NCBI RefSeq assembly: GCF_030687835.1
Contig: NZ_CP117449.1
Location: 930,001-994,000 of the forward strand
Length of the DNA: 64,000 nt
From: Pseudomonas hefeiensis
GTDB taxonomy: Bacteria; Pseudomonadota; Gammaproteobacteria; Pseudomonadales; Pseudomonadaceae
Direction: 5' to 3'
Below, piece after piece: positions 7,999-24,489 of this stretch. Each line of letters opens with the position of its first letter. Positions within the stretch are counted from its first letter, which is position 1. A program made the translations under genes and the position numbers. The notes beneath the pieces are model-generated. The model had not been told where the DNA came from. It searched no databases and saw nothing but the letters and a program-made list of their open reading frames with translations.

Positions 7999-9672
7999 TC
8001 AGGTTTTCGCGGTAACGACCATTTTTTTCGCGTGGGCCAGGGATTCCTTGGTGAGGTCGATGCCCCCGAGCATCCGTGCCACTTCTTCCACCCGCTCATT
8101 TTTGTTGAGCTTGGACACGGCGGTACGAGTGGCGTCCTCGCCACGCACCTTGTGCACAAATAAATGCTGGTGTCCTTGGGCGGCGACCTGGGGCAGGTGA
8201 GTGACCGTCAGCACCTGGCCGCGCTCCCCGAGTCGGCGCAGCAACTGGCCGACAATTTCCGCTGTCGGGCCACCGATGCCCACGTCCACTTCGTCGAATA
8301 CCAGCGTCGGTACGCGAGAGGTTTGTGCGGTGATGACCTGGATGGCCAGGCTGATTCGCGACAACTCACCACCGGAGGCGACTTTGGCCAGGGCCTTGAG
8401 CGGCTGTCCGGGGTTGGCACTGACCAGCAATTCCACCTGTTCCAGCCCATTGGGTTGGAGGTCGTCACCGGCGTTGGGGCGCAATTCGATGGTGAAGCGT
8501 CCGCCCGGCATGCCCAGGCGCTGAATCTCCTGCTCAACGGCGCTGGCCAGTCCTGTCGCGGCCTGGCGTCGCAATTCACTGAGATCCCTGGCCTTCTCCT
8601 GATAATGACGGGCATAAGACGCCAGTTCGTCCCCCAGGCGCTCGATGGATTCGTCGTTAGCGTTCAGGGTTTCCAGTTCTTCCAGCAGGCGCTGTTGCAG
8701 TTCGGCGACATCGGTTGGCTGGACGCGGTGCTTGCGCGCCAGCGTATAGATAGTGTCCAGACGTTCTTCCAGATATTGCAGGCGCGCCGGGTCGGCATCG
8801 AAATGATCCAGAAACCGGTTCAGTTCCCCCACAGCCTCTTCGACCTGGATCTGCGCACTCGTCAGCAGATTGGTTGCTTCGTTCAGGGCCCCCACCGAAT
8901 TGTTCACGCTGGAGAGCCGGTTCAGGCTGGCTGTCAGTGCATTGAGCACGTTACCCGAGTCGTTTTCGCTGCATTGCTCGACCACTTGCCGGCAAATACC
9001 CAGCAGGGTTTCGGCATTGGTCAGGTTCTTGTGTTCCTGTTCCAGCTCCGCCAGTTCATTTTCACCCAGGGCCAGGTTCTCCAGCTCTTCGAGCTGATAG
9101 CTCAGCAACTGGTGACGGGCACGTTGTTCGTCACCGGAGTTGGAAAGCCGATCCAGTTCCTGTCGGGTCTGGCGCCATCGCTGGGCGGCCAGTTGAACCT
9201 GGCGCGCCAGGTCGGTGGCGCCGGCGTATTCGTCGAGCAGGCGGCGGTGGGTGTCGGTCTTGAGCAGGGATTGGTGTTCATGCTGGCTGTGAATGTCGAT
9301 CAGCAGCTCGCCCAGGGCCTTGAGATCGCCCAGGGGGCAGGGCGTACCGTTGATGTAACCCCGGGAGCGGCCTTCGGCGGTGATGACCCGGCGCAATATG
9401 CACAGGCCGTCGGTGTCCAGATCGCGCTCGGCCAGCCAGGTGCTGGCCTCGGGGATGTCGATCAGGTCGAAGGTGGCCAGGATGTCGGCCTTGTCTGCGC
9501 CGGGGCGTACTACGCCGCTGTCGGCGCGATCACCCAGGGTCAGGCCCAGGGCGTCGAGCATGATCGATTTGCCGGCACCGGTTTCACCGGTGATCACGCT
9601 CATGCCCCGATCAAGTTCGAGGTCGAGGTGTTCGACGATGGCGTAGTTGTGTACGGACAGGTGCACCAGCAT
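7999..9672 (-). CDS. recN: DNA repair protein RecN
   Basis: A 557-residue SMC-like ATPase involved in double-strand break repair. Walker A is near residue 30 (GETGAGKSIMLDALGLT). The middle is a long coiled coil (about residues 150-360). Near the C-terminus are the ABC signature VASGGELSRISLAIQV and Walker B VFDEVDVGIGGPTAEI. Length is normal. It is transcribed away from grpE. No LexA box was recognised in its upstream region, where a damage-inducible promoter would be expected. Confidence 0.97.
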   Translation of the reverse strand: MLVHLSVHNYAIVEHLDLELDRGMSVITGETGAGKSIMLDALGLTLGDRADSGVVRPGADKADILATFDLIDIPEASTWLAERDLDTDGLCILRRVITAEGRSRGYINGTPCPLGDLKALGELLIDIHSQHEHQSLLKTDTHRRLLDEYAGATDLARQVQLAAQRWRQTRQELDRLSNSGDEQRARHQLLSYQLEELENLALGENELAELEQEHKNLTNAETLLGICRQVVEQCSENDSGNVLNALTASLNRLSSVNNSVGALNEATNLLTSAQIQVEEAVGELNRFLDHFDADPARLQYLEERLDTIYTLARKHRVQPTDVAELQQRLLEELETLNANDESIERLGDELASYARHYQEKARDLSELRRQAATGLASAVEQEIQRLGMPGGRFTIELRPNAGDDLQPNGLEQVELLVSANPGQPLKALAKVASGGELSRISLAIQVITAQTSRVPTLVFDEVDVGIGGPTAEIVGQLLRRLGERGQVLTVTHLPQVAAQGHQHLFVHKVRGEDATRTAVSKLNKNERVEEVARMLGGIDLTKESLAHAKKMVVTAKT

Positions 9673-9832
9673 AAAGGCCGCTCCCAGGCTTAGGTCTGGT
9701 TATTTATACAGTGTTTTGTTTCGGGCTGACAATGCCTTCGCTTAGCTCGATTTGCTTGGGTGAATGACTTTCTTAGCGCCGGGAGGAATGACTATGCAGC
9801 TGCTTTTTGTAAGGTTAATTCGTCGGGCCGCC

Positions 9833-9861
9833 CTTGAAGCTGAAAAACACGGCCCCATATA
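9833..9861 (+). promoter_or_regulatory. Heat-shock sigma-32 promoter of grpE
   Basis: CTTGAA, then 14 nt, then CCCCATATA, a near-perfect sigma-32 (RpoH) promoter. It lies about 50 nt before the grpE start and should drive grpE and possibly dnaK. Confidence 0.92.
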
Positions 9862-9913
9862 CCGGGGCAGAAGCGCGAGTTGAGCTCGCGGACGAAGTTG
9901 AAAGGAGAAATCT

Positions 9914-10480
9914 ATGGCTGACGAACAGACGCAGGACACGCAAAATCTAGACGCCAATCAGGCTCCCCAGGATTCGGGTGACGACTTGGCGGCACGTGTA
10001 CAAGTGCTCGAAGAGCAACTGGCCGGTGCGCAGGATCAGGCATTGCGTGTAGCAGCCGACCTGCAGAATGTCCGCCGTCGCGCCGAGCAAGATGTGGAAA
10101 AGGCTCACAAATTCGCCCTTGAGCGTTTCGCAGGCGACCTGTTGCCGATCATCGACAGCCTGGAGCGCGGCCTGGAGCTGTCCAATCCAGACGACGAAAA
10201 CATTCGTCCGATGCGTGAAGGTATCGAGCTGACCCTGAAGATGTTTCAGGACACGCTCAAGCGCTATCAGCTTGAAGCCATTGATCCGCATGGCGAACCC
10301 TTCAACGCCGAGCATCACCAGGCCATGGCGATGCAGGAAAGTGCAGACGTCGAGCCCAACAGCGTATTGAAGGTTTTCCAGAAGGGCTATCTGCTCAACG
10401 GTCGCTTGCTGCGCCCTGCCATGGTTGTGGTCAGCAAGGCGCCGGCTCCGGTTTCGCCTTCTATTGATGAGCAGGCTTGA
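9914..10480 (+). CDS. grpE: Nucleotide exchange factor GrpE
   Basis: A 188-residue cochaperone that releases ADP from DnaK. Acidic N-terminus, then a long coiled-coil region ([39 protein letters not shown]), then the C-terminal beta domain with [12 protein letters not shown] and [20 protein letters not shown]. Length is normal. An AAGGAGA Shine-Dalgarno sequence precedes the ATG. It is headed by a sigma-32 promoter and followed by dnaK after 101 nt. Confidence 0.97.
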   Translation: MADEQTQDTQNLDANQAPQDSGDDLAARVQVLEEQLAGAQDQALRVAADLQNVRRRAEQDVEKAHKFALERFAGDLLPIIDSLERGLELSNPDDENIRPMREGIELTLKMFQDTLKRYQLEAIDPHGEPFNAEHHQAMAMQESADVEPNSVLKVFQKGYLLNGRLLRPAMVVVSKAPAPVSPSIDEQA

Positions 10481-10581
10481 AATCGAGCGTAGCGGCCCCA
10501 TTTAGAAGTCAAGCGTTTAAGTGCTACCGCAGTTAGCCACCACTGCTGCGGCAACAAAATCCAAGTTCCGGGAGAGTTAAC

Positions 10582-12498
<1,917 letters not shown>

Positions 12499-12819
12499 TC
12501 GCTTGTTGGTCGGCCGGTTGACTGCATTTGTGCGGTGACTGGTAGGATGTCGCCGCGCGGGAGCTTGCTCCCGCGTTGGCGTGTCTGGAGTCAGTGAATT
12601 TTTACAGCATGCGACAGCGTTCGGATGTTGGCGGTGTGATCGGGAATGCTCCTGCTTTCCGAACGAGAGGCACTGCGTTTTGGCCGGTTCCCTGGCTGAA
12701 AGTTTAAGACCAGGATCGTTGAATCGACGTGAGTTGGGTCCGGGCCTGTATTGGGGCTCAACGAGTTTGGCGAGGCTCAGGAGAGGTTTGCCGAACGTCC
12801 TACAAGAGTGCAAAGACTA
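12499..12819 (+). other. 321-nt gap between dnaK and dnaJ
   Basis: No gene is supported here. It contains a perfect REP-like hairpin at 12556-12575 and a small CCTGG/CCAGG hairpin near 12690-12712. No classical terminator with a U tract follows dnaK, so read-through into dnaJ is likely. No sigma-32 promoter was recognised in front of dnaJ. Confidence 0.6.
12556..12575. repeat. Single REP-like palindrome after dnaK
   Basis: CGCGGGAGC and GCTCCCGCG are separated by TT, a perfect 9-bp stem sharing the GGGAGC core of the REPIN elements. No U tract follows, so it is more likely a REP relic or an mRNA 3'-end stabiliser than a terminator. Confidence 0.75.
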
Positions 12820-13944
12820 ATGGCAAAGCGTGACTATTACGAAGTATTGGGTGTCGAGCGTGGTTCAAGCGACGCGGACCTGAAGAAGGCCTACCGTCGC
12901 CTGGCAATGAAGCACCACCCGGACCGTAATCCCGACGACAAAGCGTCGGAAGAGTTGTTCAAGGAAGCCAACGAGGCTTACGAAGTACTGTCCGATTCCA
13001 GCAAGCGTGCGGCTTACGACCAATACGGTCATGCCGGCGTCGACCCGAGCATGGGTGGCGGCGGTGCCGGTTTTGGCGGGCAAAACTTCTCCGATATTTT
13101 TGGCGACGTGTTCAGCGATTTCTTCGGTGGCGGTCGCGGTGGTGCTCGTGGCGGCGCCCAGCGTGGCAGCGATTTGCGCTACACGCTGGAGTTGAACCTG
13201 GAAGAGGCGGTGCGCGGTACCACCGTCAACATCCGCGTTCCCACGCTGGTCAATTGCAAGCCATGTGACGGTTCGGGCGCCAAGAAGGGCTCCTCGCCCG
13301 TCACTTGCCCGACTTGCGGCGGCATCGGTCAGGTGCGCATGCAGCAGGGTTTCTTCTCTGTGCAGCAGACCTGCCCGCGTTGCCATGGCCAAGGCAAGAT
13401 CATTTCCGATCCGTGCGATTCCTGCCACGGCGAAGGGCGAGTCGAAGAGTACAAGACGCTGTCGGTGAAAGTGCCGGCCGGTGTCGATACCGGTGACCGC
13501 ATTCGTTTGTCAGGCGAAGGCGAGGCGGGTGCCCAGGGCGGTCCGACTGGCGACTTGTACGTGGTCATCAATGTGCGCGAGCACGCTATTTTCCAGCGCG
13601 ACGGTAAGCATCTGTTCTGCGAAGTGCCGATCAGTTTCGTCGATGCGGCCTTGGGCGGTGAGCTTGAGATCCCGACCCTCGATGGTCGCGTGAAGCTGAA
13701 AATCCCCGAGGGCACGCAAACCGGCAAGCAGTTCCGGATTCGCGGCAAGGGTGTCGCGCCGGTGCGTGGCGGCGGTGCGGGTGACCTGATGTGCCGTGTT
13801 GCGGTGGAAACTCCGGTCAATCTGAGCCGGCGTCAGCGCGAACTGCTGGAGGAATTCCGCAGCTCCCTGGCGGATGACAATAGCCACTCCCCGAAAACCA
13901 CGGGGTGGTTCGAAGGCGTGAAGCGCTTCTTCGGCGATCTGTAA
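12820..13944 (+). CDS. dnaJ: Chaperone DnaJ (Hsp40)
   Basis: A 374-residue type I J-protein that stimulates the DnaK ATPase. J domain at residues 1-70 with HPD at about 33-35 ([11 protein letters not shown]); Gly/Phe-rich linker ([16 protein letters not shown]); four zinc-binding repeats ([32 protein letters not shown]); then the C-terminal substrate domain. I begin at the ATG at 12820 ([11 protein letters not shown]); the in-frame 23-residue extension upstream is not conserved in character. It is followed by dapB after 9 nt. Confidence 0.97.
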   Translation: MAKRDYYEVLGVERGSSDADLKKAYRRLAMKHHPDRNPDDKASEELFKEANEAYEVLSDSSKRAAYDQYGHAGVDPSMGGGGAGFGGQNFSDIFGDVFSDFFGGGRGGARGGAQRGSDLRYTLELNLEEAVRGTTVNIRVPTLVNCKPCDGSGAKKGSSPVTCPTCGGIGQVRMQQGFFSVQQTCPRCHGQGKIISDPCDSCHGEGRVEEYKTLSVKVPAGVDTGDRIRLSGEGEAGAQGGPTGDLYVVINVREHAIFQRDGKHLFCEVPISFVDAALGGELEIPTLDGRVKLKIPEGTQTGKQFRIRGKGVAPVRGGGAGDLMCRVAVETPVNLSRRQRELLEEFRSSLADDNSHSPKTTGWFEGVKRFFGDL

Positions 13945-14760
<816 letters not shown>

Positions 14761-14811
14761 TGTTTCGGTGTGCTGTCTCGCAAACCTTTTGCCAGGCGCA
14801 GCACCAGAAAG

Positions 14812-14841
14812 CGGGGTTCAGGTTATACTGAGCCCCGTTTT
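14812..14841 (+). terminator. Terminator-like hairpin after dapB
   Basis: CGGGGTTCAG and CTGAGCCCCG (one T-G pair) enclose GTTATA and are followed by TTTT. It probably ends the dapB transcript. The loop and 3' arm contain TATACT, which could also serve as a -10 element for the carA leader, but no good -35 is visible. Confidence 0.6.
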
Positions 14842-14880
14842 ACACCGCCTCGCGACGACCTGTCGCATTCCCCTGCCTTT

Positions 14881-15009
14881 AAGGCTCATTAGCGGTGGAC
14901 CAAAAAAGCCTTTTTCTGTAAGCTACAGCTTTAGTGTGTCCACTAAAAGCGCGCAGAATAATTCAGTGAACAAGCGGGGTGACGTGTCCATACGTCACTC
15001 CGCTTTTTT
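14881..15009 (+). promoter_or_regulatory. Structured carA leader with a strong terminator (candidate attenuator)
   Basis: Three elements occur in order. AAGGCT...AGCCTT (14881-14912) is followed by TTTC. A short TTTAGTG-TGTC-CACTAAA hairpin lies at 14930-14947. At 14972-15005 is a 14-bp stem with one G-T pair, followed by six T residues, ending 46 nt before carA. The last is a full intrinsic terminator placed inside the leader. GTGGAC (14895-14900) can pair with GTCCAC (14938-14943), giving an alternative fold. A GTG-started 8-codon reading frame (14895-14921) overlaps a U-rich run. Attenuation is inferred. Confidence 0.6.
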
Positions 15010-15054
15010 ACAACCTGCGATCGCCCTTTCAGGCTTTATTTACGGGAGGTCTTC

Positions 15055-16191
15055 TTGACTAAGCCAGCCATACTCGCCCTTGCTGATGGCAGCATCTTTC
15101 GCGGCGAAGCCATTGGAGCCGACGGCCAGACCGTTGGTGAGGTGGTGTTTAACACCGCAATGACCGGCTATCAGGAAATTCTTACCGATCCTTCCTACGC
15201 CCAGCAAATCGTTACTTTGACTTACCCGCACATCGGCAACACCGGCACTACGCCGCAAGATGCCGAGTCCGATCGTGTCTGGTCCGCCGGCCTGGTCATC
15301 CGTGACCTGCCGCTGGTAGCGAGCAACTGGCGTAACACCATGTCCCTGTCCGACTACCTGAAAGCCAACAATGTTGTGGCAATCGCCGGTATCGACACCC
15401 GTCGCCTGACCCGCATCCTTCGTGAGAAAGGCGCGCAGAACGGCTGCATCATGGCTGGTGACAACATCACCGAAGAAGCCGCCATCGCCGCTGCCCAGGG
15501 CTTCCCTGGCCTTAAAGGCATGGATCTGGCGAAAGTCGTCAGCACCAAGAAGCAGTACGAGTGGCGCTCCACGGTCTGGGACCTGAAAACCGACAGCCAC
15601 GCGACGATCGAAGCTTCCGAGCTGCCATACCACGTGGTTGCCTACGACTACGGCGTCAAGCTCAACATCCTGCGCATGCTCGTTGAGCGTGGTTGCCGCG
15701 TGACCGTGGTGCCAGCGCAAACCCCGGCGGCAGATGTCCTGGCCCTCAGTCCTGACGGCGTGTTCCTGTCCAACGGTCCGGGTGACCCCGAGCCTTGCGA
15801 CTACGCTATCCAGGCGATCAAGGACGTGCTGGAAACCGAGATTCCGGTGTTCGGCATCTGCCTCGGTCATCAGTTGCTGGCCCTCGCGTCGGGTGCCAAG
15901 ACCTTGAAAATGGGTCACGGCCACCACGGTGCCAACCACCCGGTCCAGGACCTGGATACTGGTGTGGTGATGATCACCAGCCAGAACCACGGCTTTGCGG
16001 TGGATGAAGCGACCCTGCCGGCAAACGTGCGGGCGATCCATAAGTCGCTGTTCGATGGCACGCTGCAAGGCATCGAGCGTACCGACAAGAGCGCATTCAG
16101 CTTCCAGGGCCACCCTGAAGCGAGCCCGGGCCCGAACGATGTAGCGCCGCTGTTCGATCGCTTCATCACCGAGATGGCCAAGCGACGCTGA
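15055..16191 (+). CDS. carA: Carbamoyl-phosphate synthase small (glutaminase) subunit
   Basis: A 378-residue class I glutamine amidotransferase that supplies ammonia to CarB for carbamoyl phosphate, the precursor of arginine and pyrimidines. N-terminal CarA domain ([20 protein letters not shown]), then the amidotransferase domain with nucleophile Cys near residue 269 ([16 protein letters not shown]) and the His/Glu pair in [13 protein letters not shown]. The start is TTG at 15055, preceded by GGGAGG. The structured leader with a terminator just upstream suggests transcriptional control by pathway end products. Confidence 0.97.
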   Translation: MTKPAILALADGSIFRGEAIGADGQTVGEVVFNTAMTGYQEILTDPSYAQQIVTLTYPHIGNTGTTPQDAESDRVWSAGLVIRDLPLVASNWRNTMSLSDYLKANNVVAIAGIDTRRLTRILREKGAQNGCIMAGDNITEEAAIAAAQGFPGLKGMDLAKVVSTKKQYEWRSTVWDLKTDSHATIEASELPYHVVAYDYGVKLNILRMLVERGCRVTVVPAQTPAADVLALSPDGVFLSNGPGDPEPCDYAIQAIKDVLETEIPVFGICLGHQLLALASGAKTLKMGHGHHGANHPVQDLDTGVVMITSQNHGFAVDEATLPANVRAIHKSLFDGTLQGIERTDKSAFSFQGHPEASPGPNDVAPLFDRFITEMAKRR

Positions 16192-16296
16192 CCGCGTGAA
16201 GCCCGAGGGCGGCCCCGAAACCGGTGGTCCCCTTGGGCGCTGCAAAGATTGTTCGACGGCCTAGCCGACTGACCTGCGGATTTGAGTGACAAACCC

Positions 16297-19514
<3,218 letters not shown>

Positions 19515-19518
<4 letters not shown>

Positions 19519-19997
19519 GCATAACCAAGTACCCGATGACTGTTCAGGGCGCCAAGGCCCTGGAAGAAGAACACGCTCACCTGACCAAGGTCGAGCGTCC
19601 GCGCTTGAGCCAGGCGATTGGTGAAGCGCGTGAGCTGGGCGATCTCAAGGAGAACGCCGAGTACCATGCTGCCCGCGAGGAGCAGGGTATGGTCGAGGCG
19701 CGTGTCCGTGATATCGAAGGTCGCATGCAGAATGCCGTGATCATCGATGTCACGACGATCCCACATACCGGCAAGGTCATTTTTGGCACCACAGTGGAAA
19801 TCGCTAACGTTGAGACCGATGAGAGCGTCACCTACCAGATCGTTGGTGAGGACGAGGCAGACATCAAGCTCGGCAAGATTTCTGTCGGTTCTCCCATTGC
19901 TCGCGCCTTGATTGCCAAGGAAGAGGGTGATGTGGTGGCTGTGAAGACGCCGGGTGGTGTCATCGAGTATGAGATTGTCGAAGTCCGTCACATCTGA
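19515..19997 (+). CDS. greA: Transcription elongation factor GreA
   Basis: A 160-residue factor that stimulates RNA polymerase to cleave backtracked RNA. The N-terminal coiled coil carries the tip acidic motif in [20 protein letters not shown]; the C-terminal FKBP-like domain has [18 protein letters not shown] and [15 protein letters not shown]. The start overlaps the carB stop (ATGA), indicating coupling; carB-greA order is standard in pseudomonads. Confidence 0.97.
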
Positions 19998-20025
19998 ACG
20001 AAGGCGTCCGCTGCGAGCCGGCGCC

Positions 20026-20430
20026 ATGATCTGGCAGCTCACCCAGATGTTGTGGGTGGGCGGCGTTTGGTTGTTGCATGTCGGTTTGCTGCCGGTGCTG
20101 GGTCGAGTCGGCCTGGCGCCGCTGCTCATCGATGAAATCGCAGCTATGCTGACGTCGCTTCTGGTGGGTTTTTCCTCGGCATGCGTAGTGTTTCAGGCTT
20201 TGGTGCTGGTTCAGGCCGAGGGCCTTGACAGTCTATGGCGCGACATTCGTGGGCAGTTGCTGCTCATGTCGTTGTATGCGTGCGGGATGTTTCTTGCTGT
20301 GCGTCTCGGCTGGCCGGATGCGAACCTGTGGCAGGTATTCAGTTACCTGGTGCTGGGCTTTTCCGGGCTGGTGCTGGTGTTGCAACCAGTACCCGGATGG
20401 AGCAGCAGGGCGCGCGAAGCGCACCCTTGA
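20026..20430 (+). CDS. Small membrane protein, DUF4149-like
   Basis: A 134-residue protein with about four hydrophobic segments (starting IWQLTQMLWVGGVWLLHVGL). Pattern, size and position between greA and yhbY match the DUF4149 proteins of pseudomonads, whose function is unknown. I start at the ATG at 20026; an upstream frame overlapping greA is possible but adds a charged, non-conserved-looking stretch. It lies 28 nt after greA and may be cotranscribed. Confidence 0.75.
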   Translation: MIWQLTQMLWVGGVWLLHVGLLPVLGRVGLAPLLIDEIAAMLTSLLVGFSSACVVFQALVLVQAEGLDSLWRDIRGQLLLMSLYACGMFLAVRLGWPDANLWQVFSYLVLGFSGLVLVLQPVPGWSSRAREAHP

Positions 20431-20440
20431 CCCTTTGGCA

Positions 20441-20749
20441 TTACTTGAAGCGGTGAACGTTCGACAGTTGTTTGTTGACGCTGAAATTCTTGCGATAAAT
20501 CAGTGCCATCTTGCCGATGACCTGCACCAGGTCTGCCTTGCCGGTCTTGCACAGTTCGGCAACGGCAGCCAGGCGGGCTTCGCGATCGAGAATATTGAGC
20601 TTGATCTTGATAAGCTCATGATCGCCCAAGGCGCGTTCCAGTTCAGCTAGAACACCTTCAGTCAAACCGTTGTCAGCCACAGTCAAAACCGGTTTCAGAT
20701 GGTGGCCAATGGATTTGTATTGTTTCTTCTGCTCTTGAGTGAGCGGCAT
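20441..20749 (-). CDS. yhbY: YhbY/CRM-domain RNA-binding protein
   Basis: A 102-residue single CRM-domain protein that associates with pre-50S ribosomal particles in E. coli. Visible features are LTQEQKKQYKSIGHHLKPVL at the start, DHELIKIKLN in the centre and LVQVIGKMALIYRKN near the end. It is divergent from rlmE (107 nt apart), as in E. coli, where yhbY and ftsJ also face apart. Convergent with the DUF4149 gene. Confidence 0.93.
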   Translation of the reverse strand: MPLTQEQKKQYKSIGHHLKPVLTVADNGLTEGVLAELERALGDHELIKIKLNILDREARLAAVAELCKTGKADLVQVIGKMALIYRKNFSVNKQLSNVHRFK

Positions 20750-20856
20750 AATCTGACCCCTGCGTCTGATCTTGTAAAAAGCGGCGGCCAGTTTACCCGA
20801 GCGAGTCCGGGACCGCCCAGTTAATCACGACCCGTTTTATTTTTTAGAGGTGGCCC

Positions 20857-21507
20857 GTGGCCCGTTCCAAGACTAGCCAGAACTGGCTCAGAGAGCATTT
20901 CAACGATCCGTACGTCAAAATGGCGCAAAAAGACGGCTATCGTTCTCGTGCCAGCTATAAATTGCTCGAAATTCAGGAAAAGGATCGTCTGATCCGCCCT
21001 GGCATGACCGTGATCGACCTCGGTGCCGCGCCAGGGGGGTGGTCTCAGGTGACCAGTCGTCTGATCGGCGGTCAGGGACGATTGATTGCTTCCGATATTC
21101 TGGAAATGGACAGCATCCCCGACGTGACCTTCATCCAGGGCGATTTCACGGAAGATGCCGTGCTGGCGCAGATTCTCGAGGCGGTCGGAAATACGCAGGT
21201 TGACCTTGTGATTTCCGATATGGCCCCCAATATGAGTGGATTGGCAGCTGTCGACATGCCTCGGGCAATGTTCCTCAGCGAGCTGGCCCTGGATCTTGCC
21301 GGGCGGGTGTTGCGCCCGGGTGGTGATTTTTTGATCAAGGTCTTCCAGGGTGAAGGTTTTGATGAATACCACAAGGGGATGCGCAAGCTGTTCGACAAGG
21401 TGCAGATGCGCAAGCCATTGTCGTCGCGCGATCGCTCTCGTGAGCAGTATCTGCTGGCGCGGGGCTTTCGCGGAATCGAAGGCGCAGCCAGTGATGAGCG
21501 TCTTTGA
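20857..21507 (+). CDS. rlmE: 23S rRNA 2'-O-methyltransferase RlmE (FtsJ/RrmJ)
   Basis: A 216-residue SAM-dependent enzyme that methylates the 2'-O of U2552 in the 23S rRNA A-loop. SAM motif [20 protein letters not shown]; the K-D-K-E tetrad is visible in SYKLLEIQ (Lys35), [19 protein letters not shown] and [11 protein letters not shown]. The start is GTG at 20857 with GAGGTG upstream. Normal length, followed by ftsH in the usual order. Confidence 0.96.
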   Translation: MARSKTSQNWLREHFNDPYVKMAQKDGYRSRASYKLLEIQEKDRLIRPGMTVIDLGAAPGGWSQVTSRLIGGQGRLIASDILEMDSIPDVTFIQGDFTEDAVLAQILEAVGNTQVDLVISDMAPNMSGLAAVDMPRAMFLSELALDLAGRVLRPGGDFLIKVFQGEGFDEYHKGMRKLFDKVQMRKPLSSRDRSREQYLLARGFRGIEGAASDERL

Positions 21508-21690
21508 TAAAGGCCGATAGTTTTTTTTGTCTCGCCTTGTAAGAGCCGTGTTACGAAAATTACGCGGTCAGAGTTTCACAAAGGGTTACAGACGGCGCCT
21601 GCCAGAGTCGTAGGTAATGTAGTAAGTTAGGCCGGTGAATATCATGCGAAGCGCGCGCCAGTAGCGGAGCTTGCTTCAGAGGGTAGTTAA

Positions 21691-23613
21691 TTGAACGATA
21701 TGGCAAAGAATCTGATCCTGTGGTTGATCATCGCTGCTGTCCTTGTGACTGTGATGAACAACTTCTCCAGCCCTAACGAGCCGCAGACCCTCAACTATTC
21801 CGACTTCATCCAGCAAGTCAAGGATGGCAAGGTCGAGCGCGTTGCCGTCGACGGTTATGTGATTACCGGCAAGCGCACCGATGGCGACAGCTTCAAGACC
21901 ATTCGTCCGGCGATTCAGGACAACGGCCTGATCGGCGACCTGGTGGACAATCATGTCGTGGTCGAAGGCAAGCAACCTGAGCAGCAGAGCATCTGGACCC
22001 AGCTTCTGGTGGCCAGCTTCCCGATCCTGGTGATCATCGCGGTGTTCATGTTCTTCATGCGCCAGATGCAGGGCGGTGCCGGTGGCAAGGGCGGGCCGAT
22101 GAGTTTCGGCAAAAGCAAGGCCCGACTGCTCTCTGAAGACCAGGTGAAGACCACCCTGGCCGATGTCGCTGGTTGCGACGAGGCCAAGGAAGAGGTCGGC
22201 GAGCTGGTTGAATTCCTGCGTGATCCGGGCAAGTTCCAGCGCCTGGGCGGCCGTATCCCGCGCGGCGTGCTGATGGTCGGTCCTCCGGGTACCGGTAAAA
22301 CCTTGCTGGCCAAAGCGATTGCCGGCGAAGCCAAAGTGCCGTTCTTCACGATTTCCGGTTCCGACTTCGTTGAAATGTTCGTCGGCGTGGGTGCCAGTCG
22401 TGTTCGTGACATGTTCGAACAGGCCAAGAAACACGCGCCTTGCATCATCTTCATCGACGAAATCGACGCGGTCGGTCGCCATCGTGGCGCCGGCATGGGT
22501 GGTGGTCACGACGAGCGCGAGCAGACCCTCAACCAATTGCTGGTCGAGATGGACGGTTTCGAAATGAATGACGGCATCATCGTGATTGCCGCCACCAACC
22601 GTCCGGACGTGCTCGACCCTGCGCTGTTGCGTCCTGGCCGTTTTGACCGCCAGGTTGTGGTGGGGCTGCCGGACATCCGCGGTCGTGAGCAGATCCTCAA
22701 GGTTCATATGCGTAAGGTGCCAATGGGTGACGATGTCGCTCCGGCAGTGATCGCTCGTGGTACACCGGGTTTTTCCGGTGCCGACCTTGCGAACCTGGTT
22801 AACGAGGCGTCGCTGTTCGCTGCTCGTACCGGCAAGCGTGTCGTTGAAATGAAAGAGTTCGAACTGGCCAAGGACAAGATCATGATGGGCGCGGAGCGCA
22901 AATCCATGGTCATGTCCGAGAAAGAAAAGCAGAACACGGCGTACCACGAAGCGGGTCACGCGATCGTTGGTCGTGTGGTGCCCGAGCATGATCCGGTCTA
23001 CAAGGTCTCGATCATTCCGCGCGGTCGTGCCTTGGGTGTGACCATGTTCCTGCCGGAAGAGGATCGTTACAGCCTGTCCAAGCGTGCGCTGATCAGCCAG
23101 ATATGTTCGCTCTACGGCGGCCGTATTGCGGAAGAAATGACGCTGGGCTTTGACGGTGTAACCACGGGCGCGTCCAACGACATCATGCGTGCCAGCCAGA
23201 TCGCCCGGAACATGGTCACCAAGTGGGGTCTGTCCGAGAAACTGGGTCCGCTGATGTACGCTGAAGAAGAGGGTGAGGTGTTCCTTGGTCGCGGTGGTGG
23301 CGGTCAGCACGCAAGTTTCTCCGGTGAGACGGCAAAGCTGATCGACTCCGAGGTGCGTAGCATCATCGATCAGTGCTATGGCACCGCCAAGCAGATCCTC
23401 ACGGACAACCGTGACAAGCTCGACGCCATGGCTGATGCCCTGATGAAGTATGAAACCATTGACGCCGAGCAGATCGACGACATCATGGCAGGTCGCTCGC
23501 CTCGCGAGCCTCGTGACTGGTCCGGCGGCGGCACCGGTACGTCGGGTACGCCTCCAGCGGTACAGGGCGAGCGTCCGGAAACACCGATTGGCGGTCCGGC
23601 TGCTGACGTTTAA
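21691..23613 (+). CDS. ftsH: ATP-dependent zinc metalloprotease FtsH
   Basis: A 640-residue inner-membrane AAA+ protease that degrades membrane proteins and regulators such as RpoH and LpxC. Membrane helices near residues 8-24 and 105-125, Walker A GPPGTGKT near 195, Walker [12 protein letters not shown], the second region of homology, and the zinc motif HEAGH near 418. I use the TTG at 21691, which has GAGGG 8 nt upstream; an ATG three codons on (MAKNLILWL) is the alternative and lacks good spacing. The C-terminal tail is glycine/proline-rich. Followed by folP after 8 nt. Confidence 0.97.
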   Translation: MNDMAKNLILWLIIAAVLVTVMNNFSSPNEPQTLNYSDFIQQVKDGKVERVAVDGYVITGKRTDGDSFKTIRPAIQDNGLIGDLVDNHVVVEGKQPEQQSIWTQLLVASFPILVIIAVFMFFMRQMQGGAGGKGGPMSFGKSKARLLSEDQVKTTLADVAGCDEAKEEVGELVEFLRDPGKFQRLGGRIPRGVLMVGPPGTGKTLLAKAIAGEAKVPFFTISGSDFVEMFVGVGASRVRDMFEQAKKHAPCIIFIDEIDAVGRHRGAGMGGGHDEREQTLNQLLVEMDGFEMNDGIIVIAATNRPDVLDPALLRPGRFDRQVVVGLPDIRGREQILKVHMRKVPMGDDVAPAVIARGTPGFSGADLANLVNEASLFAARTGKRVVEMKEFELAKDKIMMGAERKSMVMSEKEKQNTAYHEAGHAIVGRVVPEHDPVYKVSIIPRGRALGVTMFLPEEDRYSLSKRALISQICSLYGGRIAEEMTLGFDGVTTGASNDIMRASQIARNMVTKWGLSEKLGPLMYAEEEGEVFLGRGGGGQHASFSGETAKLIDSEVRSIIDQCYGTAKQILTDNRDKLDAMADALMKYETIDAEQIDDIMAGRSPREPRDWSGGGTGTSGTPPAVQGERPETPIGGPAADV

Positions 23614-23621
23614 GGCTTGAA

Positions 23622-24473
23622 ATGACTTCTGTTCAGTCCTCAACCCGGTTGCCTTGCGGCAATCGGGTTCTTGATTTGTCCCATGTCCATGTCATGGGCA
23701 TCCTCAATGTCACTCCCGATTCCTTTTCCGACGGCGGTCGATTCAGTCAGCTTGATGCTGCGTTGCGGCATGCCGAGGCCATGGTCGCCGCGGGCGCGAC
23801 ACTGATCGATGTCGGCGGTGAGTCGACCCGACCAGGCGCGCGGGCGGTTTCGCCTACCGAAGAGCTGGAGCGTGTGGCGCCGATTGTCGAGCGCATCCAC
23901 CGCGAGCTTGATGTCATAATCTCGGTGGATACATCCACGCCAGCGGTCATTCGTGAAACGGCGCGACTTGGAGCGGGGCTGATCAACGACGTTCGTTCCT
24001 TGCAGCGCGAGGGTGCCCTGGATGCCGCTGCGGCTACGGGGTTGCCGGTGTGCCTGATGCATATGCTGGGCGAGCCCGGAACCATGCAGAACGACCCGCA
24101 CTATCATGATGTGGTTAGAGAAGTCGGTGAGTTTCTGGTAGAACGCCTGGATCAATGTGCCGTCGCAGGCATTCCTGCGCAGCGGATCATTCTTGATCCC
24201 GGGTTCGGCTTTGCCAAAACACTGGCTCACAACCTGAGCCTGTTCAAACATATGCAAGCTTTACATGCCCTGGGGCGGCCCCTGTTGGTCGGCGTTTCGC
24301 GAAAGAGCATGATAGGCAATGCCCTGGGTCGCCCCGTGGGGGAGCGCCTGTACGGCGGTCTTGCGCTGGCGGCACTGGCCATTACAAAAGGTGCGCGCAT
24401 ATTGCGGGTGCATGATGTGGCCGAAACGATGGATGTTGTGCGGATGATCGCAGCAGTGGATTCAGCCGAATAA
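23622..24473 (+). CDS. folP: Dihydropteroate synthase
   Basis: A 283-residue TIM-barrel enzyme that joins p-aminobenzoate to dihydropterin pyrophosphate in folate synthesis, the target of sulfonamides. Signatures: [18 protein letters not shown] near the N-terminus, [12 protein letters not shown], and a C-terminal [12 protein letters not shown]. Length normal. Sits between ftsH and glmM, the standard gammaproteobacterial order. Confidence 0.97.
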   Translation: MTSVQSSTRLPCGNRVLDLSHVHVMGILNVTPDSFSDGGRFSQLDAALRHAEAMVAAGATLIDVGGESTRPGARAVSPTEELERVAPIVERIHRELDVIISVDTSTPAVIRETARLGAGLINDVRSLQREGALDAAAATGLPVCLMHMLGEPGTMQNDPHYHDVVREVGEFLVERLDQCAVAGIPAQRIILDPGFGFAKTLAHNLSLFKHMQALHALGRPLLVGVSRKSMIGNALGRPVGERLYGGLALAALAITKGARILRVHDVAETMDVVRMIAAVDSAE

Positions 24474-24489
24474 GAATGACGGAGCACTT

